From Angiostrongylus vasorum (taxonomy: Eukaryota; Nematoda; Chromadorea; Rhabditida; Metastrongylidae), in the NCBI GenBank assembly GCA_018806985.1, contig JADANN010000438.1, positions 508,001-572,000 on the forward strand: 64,000 nt of DNA, read 5' to 3'. Positions 55,867 to 64,000 of the stretch are shown here, piece after piece; the first letter of the stretch is position 1; each line of letters begins with the position of its first letter. The notes beneath the pieces are model-generated. The model did not search any database. It had not been told where the DNA came from and saw nothing but the letters and a program-made list of their open reading frames with translations. The position numbers and the translations under genes are program-made.

Positions 55867-56728
55867 ATGAAGAGCACGGAGCACGACAATCTATGTGAAT
55901 TCATTGGATTATCGACGGATGGACCACAACTCCTATCAGTGTGGAAATACTGCTCCCGCGGATCTTTTAAAAGTCCGTATCGAAGTCGTTTGTGAATGTA
56001 TACGATATTTTTTCGATATTATTGACAGACTCTCTAAGGAGTACATTTTTTAGGATGTCATCGAGAAAGGTGCAATGCAGATGGATTGGTTTTTTAAATA
56101 TTCTCTCATACGTGATATTTCCGAGGTGTGTGGTATCCGAAAAAAAGTTGTAAAAAATAGAAACCTTCTGCCTTCTCAGTAAACTATGAATAACTTTAAA
56201 GTAACAATTCTAGGCTATATATTTTCTTCATCATTCATCATTTGGAGCCCATGGTTCGTTGAGTTCAAAAACATGTTTGATCGACGAGAGATGGAAGGTG
56301 ATTATCTTTCCGCAAATGCGGTAAGATCAAACCGGCTACCGAACCATACCTTTTCCCATAGGTCCCACCTTATAAACGTTATCGATAAGTGTGATGAAAC
56401 ATAATCGGCATTTTACACATATTCCTACCCAACAACACTTCTTAAGGCAACTAATTTCATGAGCTTTATGAAAAATTCTTAGTTTTTACAGGTTAGAGTC
56501 ACTTTTTTCGGCCTAGAGGCTATTAAGAAGAAAGAAATTAGGGAACAGTCAGGTAAATCTTGGGCTTTTTCTTACTTCTTTTACTTTACATTTGTTTCAC
56601 TTTCTCACTTACTTATCCAGTGTTTTTGTTACGGCAGTAGCTACCTTTGTTTTAGACAGTCTATGGCTTGCTCCAGAACATATACGTGATCCACTTTTGG
56701 CACCAACTGAAATGGGAGATATTTACAG
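55867..56728 (+). CDS. Copy 2: core of the kinase homology domain
   Basis: Exons 55867-55972 (HDNLCEFIGLSTDGPQLLSV; one extra A before its donor), 56054-56125 ([18 protein letters not shown]), 56214-56297 ([27 protein letters not shown]), 56492-56552 (VRVTFFGLEA) and 56656-56728 ([15 protein letters not shown]). The pseudokinase features match copy 1 (AHG for HRD, no DFG Asp). Only the first exon differs in length. Confidence 0.88.
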
Positions 56729-57004
56729 GTCGGTACTGTTTTCGTGTTTAAAGTTAAATCCAACACTTGTCGTACTTGCAATCCCGTTAACCATCGAGTG
56801 ATTCGAGTCAGTAAGCTGTAATATCCATTAGGCTCCATTGCATATCAGAGCTGCTCAGCAGGCTTGACACGTCCATTAGACACTTCATTATTCATTACTC
56901 TATTTATCCGGTACCGAGTTCTTGTTTCACCGAGATGTTAGTCATGGGCCGTGATTCTCTGATTCATCTGATTCATCTTCCAAAAGGTACTTCCGTCTGA
57001 AATT

Positions 57005-57325
57005 CTATCATGGGCATAGTGCTGGTTCGATTCGATCGGGGCTGACCATATCGGTGATTCACCCGGAGTCGAGAAATTGATACCAGATTTTTCTGGGGAT
57101 GGTCCACCTTCCGTAATTCAAATGGAGACATTCCAGTCCGAACATCTCAGGACTCCAACGGGAATCGACTCGACCAACATTCGGCGAGATTCGTGGGAAA
57201 AAAAACGATTAATTTCCCAAGAAACAGCCGAAACCACACGTTAAAAAAGTTTGGAAGGAGGACACAGATCGAATGCAGGAAGTGCTGAAATCTGCACAGT
57301 GAAAGTGGAGACGGGCATAGAAAAT
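57005..57325 (+). mobile_element. Family B SINE, diverged
   Basis: GCATAGTGCTGGTTCGATTC (B box), core ACCCGGAGTCGAGAAATTGA, TACCAGATTTTTCTGGGGAT, then AGGACTCCAACGGGAATCGA and AGCCGAAACCACACG. Same order as 27702 and 50668. Confidence 0.75.
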
Positions 57326-57904
57326 GAAAAAGTTTTATTCCCTTAGGATCCGATTTTTCAGAAACGTTCGCGTCGTGAATCACAGCCGTCTAGGTAATTC
57401 GCCTTCAATCTTTACATATTCTTTGAGGGCTTGAGAAGCCATTTTTCACCACTTCCTACAGCACGTGGTAATGAATTGGTTCTTTCCGTGTACTCGGTCA
57501 ATGACACACCTCTTTAATATCATTCATTAGCTGTACATTCTACGTGGTATAAGTTAAAAACAGTCGTTGCCACCGTAATAGCTATTATCAATTCCAGCAG
57601 CCAGGCAGACGAGGGCGAATTCAATTTTTCCTTAAAAACCGATCATTTAGCGAGCAGTAAACGACCACTGAGATTATACCATCTCTGTCTTGGTACTAAT
57701 ATGTCGTGAAGTTGGTGTTCAACAGATTCTGCGACAATCTGACAAGCAATGATTAGAATCACATAAGATGGGATTCATTATAATAGAACACTTCTGTCTA
57801 TGAAATGATGTCCTCACAAAACAGTGAAAGTGCATCTGATCAGAGTACATATAGAGTGTGCTTCTTTTCTTTTCGTAGTTTTATTTGTTAAATACTAAAT
57901 TCTT

Positions 57905-58290
57905 TAATCGATGCTGAGATATTTGCAAAACTCCGGACCGCAGGTATCTACGGTGGGAACAAACGCGCTATTGTCCTTTCCGGTGAGTAACGGCTCACCG
58001 CCACATCATGCAGGTCTTTCGTTTCGCCTGTCTCTCAGCTAACGGGTGACTGCCGATGGCAAAAAGATCGGTAGAACTAGCTGGGAGACAGGCGAAACGA
58101 AGTACCCGCATGGTGTGGTGGTGAACGCGTTAATCCCCGGAAAGGACAATAGCGCGTTTGTTCCCCACCTTAGACACATCCGGTCCGGAGTTTTGCAAAT
58201 ATCTCAGCATCATTGAAGTTATATTTCGCGATATATACCCTGTCGTCAAAAAGAGTAGGCAGTAAGTAATAAGTTAAAAAATGTGACAGA
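57905..58290. mobile_element. Inverted dimer of family C
   Basis: Minus unit 57905-58040 (GGACCGCAGGTATCTACGG, CATCATGCAGGTC) facing plus unit 58040-58290 (GGGTGACTGCCGATGGC, GGTGTGGTGGTGAACGCG, AGAGTAGGCAGTAAGTAATA). Inserted about 65 bp before the exon at 58356. Confidence 0.8.
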
Positions 58291-58355
58291 ATTTTTTATT
58301 AACGTTTGTAAAGGGTGTAAAATTGCTTTCCAACAAAGTGTAATGCTACATTTAG

Positions 58356-59546
58356 CTTTGCTATTATCTGCTCAGAGGTCATAACCAAGAAATCAGCATG
58401 GGATCTGCAAAATCAGGACTACGACATCGACGGTAATTTTCCACGAATTATCACTAAAGTTTTCTTCGCGCATATATTACGTTGTTTTTATTAAAGTTTC
58501 GTCATTCTTTTTATCTACGTCCTGCAGTGTTGAGTACCAGGAAGCCATGAGAAATTTTAAAACCTAAAAAAGTAGAATCATCTCAACGGTTTACCGCCTC
58601 ATCGTGGCTGGAATTCCTGAATGTCGGGCTGCGATGTACAGCACTCCAAGCTGAAAAGGAGTCTGGTGTTTCAATCAGGAAGCTCAGCTAAGAGAAACCA
58701 ATACCAGGATCTAACACCGTCTTGGTACCGAACTAGTAGCATGGTGGCAAATCTCCCTCTGATCCACATGGGCGACGACTATCTGCGGTAGTGACGACTT
58801 GTGCCAGACTTTGGCCCGGTTGACGTCGGGTCTCTAGGAAACCGCTAAACCAGCGAAACTCCGAAAAAATGGAAATTATGCTGGGACCCACACAACCAGT
58901 GAGGACGGACCATCCAAGTATTCAAGTAAGTAAGTAAAAGAAATGGAAGCCGCAGCATTTCAACTACCTGAATGTGCCCTAGCACAGCTGTGTCGACACG
59001 GAGTGAAAGATGTTTGACCGATATTTCGTATGTGAATTGGAAGAGAAACGAAAAATTATAAAGCCACGGTTGAATGCACACTCGAATCCTGTTATTTGCA
59101 TTGATGAGACTTAGAAATGCTTTGACAAAGGGACGAAATTAAATCTTGATTTCCTCCTGCAACTTGAAAGCTTCAACATCCAGAAAACTAAGCAAAAATA
59201 CGACGATTCGTAAGTATGCAACTGGACAGAAACTGTACCAAACTTGTAACCAATTTACTCACAATTATTTTCTCCTCAACATACTGGGTTTCTGCTCTAA
59301 CTTATCAGTAATGTATAAGAAGTCCTAAAGTTTGTGAGCTTTTAACCCACTCTAAAGATTTCAGAATTGGTGTATAAGCTAAAGCGCGGTGGTCGATCGC
59401 CAATCAGACCAGTGCTGAATACTGACGATGACCAGAACCCGAGTATGTCAGTATTGGTGAAGGACTGCTGGAGTGAAGAGCCCGATCAACGGCCGTCTTG
59501 TGATCAAGTGAAATCGTTCATTAAGGGTTTGAACGACAAAAAGAAA
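58356..59546 (+). CDS. Copy 2: C-lobe of the kinase homology domain
   Basis: Exon 58356-58432 (FAIICSEVITKKSAWDL) and exon 59365-59546 ([46 protein letters not shown]). This copy keeps the exon end lost in copy 1. The only usable donor (AAGAAA/GTCTTT) leaves phase 0, while the next exon at 62472 needs phase 2, so one base is out of register, possibly in the A run. Confidence 0.85.
58580..58930 (+). mobile_element. Family D retroposon
   Basis: Plus copy from TCTCAACGGTTTACCGCC to a (TAAG)n tail ATTCAAGTAAGTAAGTAA. An internal deletion removes part of the head (GTACAGCACTCCAAGCTG). In the copy-2 intron between 58432 and 59365. Confidence 0.8.
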
Positions 59547-59994
59547 GTCTTTTTGTTATTCATATTATATCACGTATATCTGGTACTTTGGCAAAACTAT
59601 TTTAATCAAATAACAGTTACAAATGTCACATGTGCTACCAGTAACCACTAATTCGACATGAAGAACTAAAGTTCCACTCGTCTGTACCACATACCATAGC
59701 AGTCCACGGAGCTCCGCATGTTCAAAAGACATTAAGTGTACTACACTTTTGAATAAGGCCCTTCATTATTAACGTTCTCAGCAATTAAAGCATTTAGAGT
59801 ATTTCCTCACTTTACTGTTCGTATATTTATTCATTGCTGGGCTTCCTGATGGAAACATCGATCTTCTTCAAGGTGACCTTTACTGAAGGAGTGCTTGGCT
59901 GCAATAGCATAAAGCCTACTGTGATGTTTGACTGGAAAGAAACTACGGAGGAATTTTAGCTCAAATCAAGGCCTTAAAAAACGACTATGTTGAA

Positions 59995-60320
59995 ATAAAA
60001 CATTTCAGTGATGCTGTGATATTTGTAAAACTCCGGACCGCAGGTGTCTGTGGTGAGGGACGAACGCGCTATTTGTCTTTTTCCGGGTAGTAACGCATTC
60101 ACCACCACTCCACGCGGGTCCTTCGTTCCACCTATCTCTCAGCTAGTTCTATCGTTCTCTGCCATCAGTAATCACCCGTCAGCGGGATTGATATGAGCCC
60201 AAATCGGCAACGAACCCAGTTAAGCTGAGGCTGTCGTTATAATCACAATTTTAACCTATTATTTACTGCCCACTATAATTTTTAACGGCAGGGCATGATG
60301 CGAAATACAACCACAATGAT
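59995..60320 (-). mobile_element. Family C array, left part (interrupted by Penelope-like element)
   Basis: A complete minus unit (ACTCCGGACCGCAGGTGTCT, CACCCGTCAGCGGGATTGAT, GTTAAGCTGAGGCTG) followed by the start of the next unit (ACGGCAGGGCATGATGCG, AAATACAACCACAATGAT). The next unit resumes at 62119. Confidence 0.8.
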
Positions 60321-62106
60321 TGGGACCAATCATCAGTAGTGTAGACGGGCCAACGGATAGGATAACCTGGTTTCTAAACCTAATACTAACCCAGTTGCTT
60401 AAACATATTCCAGCTCACCTCACGAACAACCAAATGTTCCTAGAACGTCTACGTAACGCGTCTCCTAATAACGCGTACGTGATGGAGTCTTTCAACGTTA
60501 CCGCGTTGTACACCAACGTATTGAATGACTCCGCAATGCAAGCCATCTTCGAACTTCTTGTTGAACATGAAGGAAGAATAAATATGCATGGCTTGTCCAT
60601 CCAGCAGCTTACAGCTCTCTTAAAGGAGTGCCTAAACTGCTCGATTTTCAGATGCTCTAGGAAATATATCGCGCAAATAAGGGGATTGACAATGGGACAG
60701 CGACTGGCGCCAAGCCTTGCCATTGCGTTCATGTCTAACATAGAAGCCCCTGTTCTCGATCTCCGGCCACTACTCTATTGCAGATACATAGGTGATTGTT
60801 TTGTCGTCTTCTGTACGCAGGAAGAGATGAACAAATGCTTCGAATTATTGAAAGAGCAGTCTGAGTCCATTAAGCTCATCCGGGAGAAACCGAGAAAAAA
60901 CTGCCTTCTGTTTTTAAACGTTCAAATAGAGCTATCAAGCAGCGGTTACATGACAAAGTGGTACCAAAAAGCCAACTAACAAGAACATCCTCGTTCATTT
61001 CCTTTCTTCCCACCCTTCACACACGAAGAGGGCACTTGTGAGAAACATGTTTCGAACAGCCACCTCTGTGTGCACAAGTAGGGAACTAAAGGAAGAATCG
61101 CACAACTTGGCTCGGCAAATAGCCATCTCCAATGGCTACGAAATAGTAACCACACGAGATAAGTTTAGAAGGAGAGCGACGCCCCAAAACAAAGGGTTTG
61201 GCCGAAACAAAATCCCGTTTATGTTGCCCTTTATTAGCGATAAAGAAAGCGTAGCTATTAAACGATGCCTAAGAAGGGCAGGTCTAGTGGCATCGGTAGC
61301 GATAGTTGAAATATCACCGGCTACTCTACGGCGTCGGTTACTTTGTAACCGCCTGTATGACCGTCTGTGTGAAACACCAGATTGCGTAATTTGCCCTTAC
61401 GGCAGAGACGGTGACTGCATGAGTTCAGGTACGATATACCTGATCTCGTGTAATAATTGCGGAGATGAATATATCTGCGAAACGGGCAGACTTTTATATA
61501 TCCACATAAAAGAACATATAGATTGCAAACGAAAAGCAAAACAAGGCACGCCACTAGGCACGCATAGGATACAAAAACATAGCGGAGAAGATTTTTGATG
61601 TAAAAGTCGCTATCATCGCACGGGAGACTAAAACATTAACGCGCAAATTTCGCCATGCCTTTTGGACAAATTCCAAAAAATCCGAGAATGAATAACAGGG
61701 AAGAATGCCCTGAGATAACGCGTGATCTAGCCCCGTATCTCAGAACTGATTTTTAATGTGGGGTGGTGCAGCAAACAACCATATGCGACTCTAAGCGGCT
61801 GTTCTTACTTGGTGGAAAACAGGTAAAAATGGTGGGTTTTTCGAGAAGCCGGTGATCGTGTAATTATTGTTCAGATTTTCATCTTTCTGCATGCGTTGTT
61901 GAAGCATTTGACCCAGTAAATTACATGTTAGTGTACCATTCCAGCCTCTGAGGAAGGCGGTACTGCCAAAACGTCAGCTACCGTTGTGTTGTATGTGCTA
62001 TATTTGTGAGTAAATGTGTGCTGAATAACAACTTCGCGATTGCTGTAGAAATTAGAACGACAGATTTATAATCCAATGCCGAGGTTAATAGAAAATCGAC
62101 CTTGGG
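60321..62106 (+). mobile_element. Penelope-like element with reverse transcriptase and GIY-YIG endonuclease
   Basis: 5'-truncated. The reverse transcriptase frame (60321-60979) shows ESFNVTALYTNV, IRGLTMGQRLAPSLAIAFM and LLYCRYIGDCFVVF. The catalytic YIDD is YIGD, so the enzyme is inactive. A 1-base shift near 60970 leads to the linker and a GIY-YIG endonuclease (61038-61598): GTIYLISCNNCGDEYICETG, with Cys for the signature Gly (YICETG), then HIKEH. Another shift in the T run at 61595 precedes the end ECPEITRDLAPYLRTDF (stop near 61757). The 3' UTR holds a hammerhead-like motif. Flanked by AACCACAATGAT (60309-60320 and 62107-62118). Confidence 0.92.
61948..61975 (+). ncRNA. Hammerhead-ribozyme-like motif, core mutated
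   Basis: CTGAGGA 61948-61954, A, stem GGC/GCC around loop GGTACT, then AAAA in place of GAAA (61968-61971), then CGTC. The G-to-A change hits an invariant core base. Located about 190 bp after the Penelope-like coding end. Confidence 0.45.
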
Positions 62107-62395
62107 AACCACAATGATGCTGAGATATCTGCAAAACCCCGGACCGCAGGTGTCTGCGGTGGGGAACGTACGCGTTATTGTCCCTTCCGCGGAGTAACGC
62201 GTTCACCACCACACCATGCGGGTCCTTCGTTTCGCCTGCTTCTCAGCTGCTTCTATCGACCAGCGCCATCAGCAGTCACCCGCAGACACCTGGGGTTCGG
62301 AGTTTTGCAAATATCGCAGTATCATTGAAGTTATATTTTGCAATATACCCGCAATATGCCATTAAAAAGAGTAGGCAGTAAATAATAAGTTAATA
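62107..62395. mobile_element. Family C array, right part, ending as an inverted dimer
   Basis: Minus unit 62119-62275 (TGAGATATCTGCAAAACCCC, GGTGTCTGCGGTGGGGAACG, CACACCATGCGGGTCC) continues the unit interrupted at 60320 and abuts a plus fragment 62280-62395 (ACCCGCAGACACCTGGGG, AGAGTAGGCAGTAAATAATA). Confidence 0.78.
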
Positions 62396-62471
62396 TTGAA
62401 ATAAAACAATAATTCATGTTTAATTCCTATTGAGTTAAAAGTGGCAGGACATTAACCTTGGATTTATTTAG

Positions 62472-62777
62472 GTGTTCAAATCTTATGGATCACGTCTTCA
62501 ACATACTTGAGCAATACGCATCAAACTTGGAAGACGAAGTGAGGTGTTGTCATCCCTCTTCTTCTTTTATGTAGGATCTCAAAAGGATGTACTGAAACTG
62601 AACTTTTTAATGTTTGTATAGACGGGAAACATCCACGGTCCCATATAGAGGAGAAATAGCATTAGTTTCTGAGCTTTTGGCAGTAACGATCCATTCTTTA
62701 CAGATTCAAACTCGAATGAAAGAACTCGCTGAAGAGAAGAAAAAAAGCGATATCCTGCTTTATCGAATGCTACCAAA
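62472..62777 (+). CDS. Copy 2: coiled-coil hinge
   Basis: Exons 62472-62538 ([20 protein letters not shown]) and 62704-62777 ([25 protein letters not shown]). Intact and equal in length to copy 1. Confidence 0.9.
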
Positions 62778-63116
62778 GTTTGTTTAACTCTTTCATATTC
62801 TATGTATTTTACTCAGTAAAGCTAAGCAGTCCTGCTAAATCAACAATCAAAAATAAGTTTAAGTCATTCCGTTTACAACTAACAAGGTGGGGCAACTCAT
62901 TGACCTTCGAATTCCAACTCCTGGGAATTCCGGCTCTTCAAAAATTTTTGCTCTTGAAGATAATATGAGTAGAAGTTAAGGATTCGAAGCGGAAGAATTT
63001 GAACTCATGAGTGTGAAGCGTACGCCAGCTTGCTTCATTTTTTGTGGTCTCCATTGACTTCACTGTGGAATGCTTCACATTTAAAATCAAACAATCAACT
63101 ACGTGTGAATTTCCAG

Positions 63117-64000
63117 ACAAGTAGCCGACAAGCTGAAGTTGGGTCAATCAGTTGAGCCGGAGGTGTTTGACTGCGCGACGCTGTTCTTTTCAGATGTGGT
63201 GTCATTCACAACTCTCGCCAGTAGATGCACACCTTTGCAAGCAAGTGATATTTAGAAGCAGTAAGTGAAACAAACCAGATAACAGAAAATTTGCTATCAT
63301 TGCCAGGTGATCGGCATCTTGAACGACCTCTACACTTTGTTCGACGCAGTCATCGAGCAACATGATGTTTACAAGGTTGCAACATTTTTCGCAAATTCCT
63401 ATAAATACTTATGGTGTCGGTAAAACACAACTTTTGTACCTAACGTATAGATAGGTAGTTGATTATTTGCTTCTGTTGGTCTGTTTGATCGTTTGAGCTT
63501 TGTAATGGGTGTGACTTAAAGTCGCAAAAGAAGTCAGAATCGACAAGATTTGGAGAATACGCCCGATGATGTGGAAAATTCCCGTCAAATCCCGAAATGG
63601 TCCCCCGAAATAGAAACCGTTTAGCCATTATTACCGTGCTGGAAGAGAACTCTGTTGTGCTTGGAACTTTGTTTTTTGGGTGAGGTCGGCTATTTCCTAA
63701 AATTTAAAATCGTAGGTATGATTATACCTGATAAGAAAAAATTATGGTTGAACATTCTTTCGGAGTTCCACAAATAACAGAAAGTGACCTTATCTTTGAA
63801 AGCCCTGTTTGTCTTTTATCGGCTCCTCAGGGATAAGCTTTGAAAGCATTTCAACATAGTTTGCTGCTGAAATGCGCCCGTCATTCTTCACTAATCTATT
63901 GTTCACATAATCCTAGAGTGCATTTCAAACATTACTTTTGATCTAGGCCTGCAAAATTTATGATGGAAATTCGCTTTTTGCAGGTGGAAACGATAGGAGA
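63117..64000 (+). CDS. Copy 2: guanylyl cyclase catalytic domain, start (runs off window)
   Basis: Exons 63117-63240 ([34 protein letters not shown]), 63307-63375 ([20 protein letters not shown]) and 63984-64000 (VETIG, cut by the edge). The first metal-binding Asp is present. The intron after 63240 starts GCAAGT, as in copy 1. Most changes against copy 1 are synonymous or conservative. Confidence 0.9.
63241..63306 (+). other. GC-AG intron in copy 2
   Basis: 66-bp intron, donor CAA/GCAAGT and acceptor ATTGCCAG, equivalent to 10986-11050. In CAA/GCAAGT the last exon base is A, a weaker context than in copy 1. Confidence 0.75.

Larger units (their letters stand above)
34043..64000 (+). pseudogene. 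Receptor-type guanylyl cyclase, copy 2 (disrupted; continues past right edge)
   Basis: Paralogue of copy 1. Visible exons: 34043-34149, 35178-about 35305, 36724-36844, 37531-37642, 37725-37847, 39695-39774, 39856-39960, 41921-42052, 44530-44667, 44706-44820, 45512-45616, 50100-50178, 52298-52373, 52615-52722, 55867-55972, 56054-56125, 56214-56297, 56492-56552, 56656-56728, 58356-58432, 59365-59546, 62472-62538, 62704-62777, 63117-63240, 63307-63375, 63984-64000. Lesions: 1-base loss near 41980-42000, 1-base gain near 44580, TAA at 44709-44711, 1-base loss near 44730, 1-base gains near 52370 and 55970, and a phase mismatch at the 59546 donor. The mix of nonsense and indels favours a pseudogene, although substitutions in the exons still look constrained. 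No signal peptide exon was found. Confidence 0.75.

Overview
The window is animal genomic DNA, most likely from a parasitic strongylid nematode (hookworm type). This is inferred from short exons split by introns with pyrimidine-rich TTTCAG-type acceptors, from a divergent nematode-style receptor guanylyl cyclase (GCY) sequence, and from a dense load of Hsmar1-like mariner, RTE and Penelope-like elements plus SINE-like repeats. No bacterial operons, CRISPR arrays, rRNA genes or credible stand-alone tRNA genes were seen.

The host content is two paralogous receptor-type guanylyl cyclase loci in tandem on the + strand. Copy 1 (1639-14796) enters from the left with the end of its ligand-binding domain and is then complete to the stop codon: membrane span, pseudokinase (kinase homology) domain, coiled-coil hinge and cyclase domain, in 21 visible exons. 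Copy 2 (34043 to the right edge) shows 26 exons, from the ligand-binding domain to the middle of the cyclase domain. Every exon present in both copies keeps the same boundaries and phases. Both copies carry lesions. Copy 1 has two 1-base insertions and an in-frame TAA before its hinge. Copy 2 has a TAA at a conserved Gln position and several 1-base indels. Copy 2 looks like a pseudogene. Copy 1 is either recently broken or affected by assembly errors; its cyclase domain is fully open with its catalytic residues intact.

Region by region: 1-1010 is an antisense RTE fragment with a (TG)n expansion. 1639-14796 is copy 1, with family C and D repeats in its introns. 15-34 kb is a repeat-rich spacer holding Penelope-type terminal palindromes with hammerhead-like motifs (16.4 and 17.2 kb), SINE-like families A, B, C and D, and a decayed mariner (29.5-30.8 kb). 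34-64 kb is copy 2. Its introns are swollen by two RTE elements (47.2-50.0 kb sense; 53.13-55.60 kb antisense with a 10-bp target-site duplication), a rearranged Penelope-like element (46.05-47.15 kb), a second Penelope-like element (60.32-62.11 kb) nested in a family C array with a 12-bp target-site duplication, and many short retroposons.

The most notable signals are the hammerhead-ribozyme-like motifs in the Penelope-like termini, two tRNA-headed SINE families (A and B) that share a central core of about 60 bp, recurrent inverted dimers of a third tRNA-headed family (C), and a fourth family (D) with a (TAAG)n tail and target-site duplications up to 22 bp. The family letters A-D are used only within this annotation.
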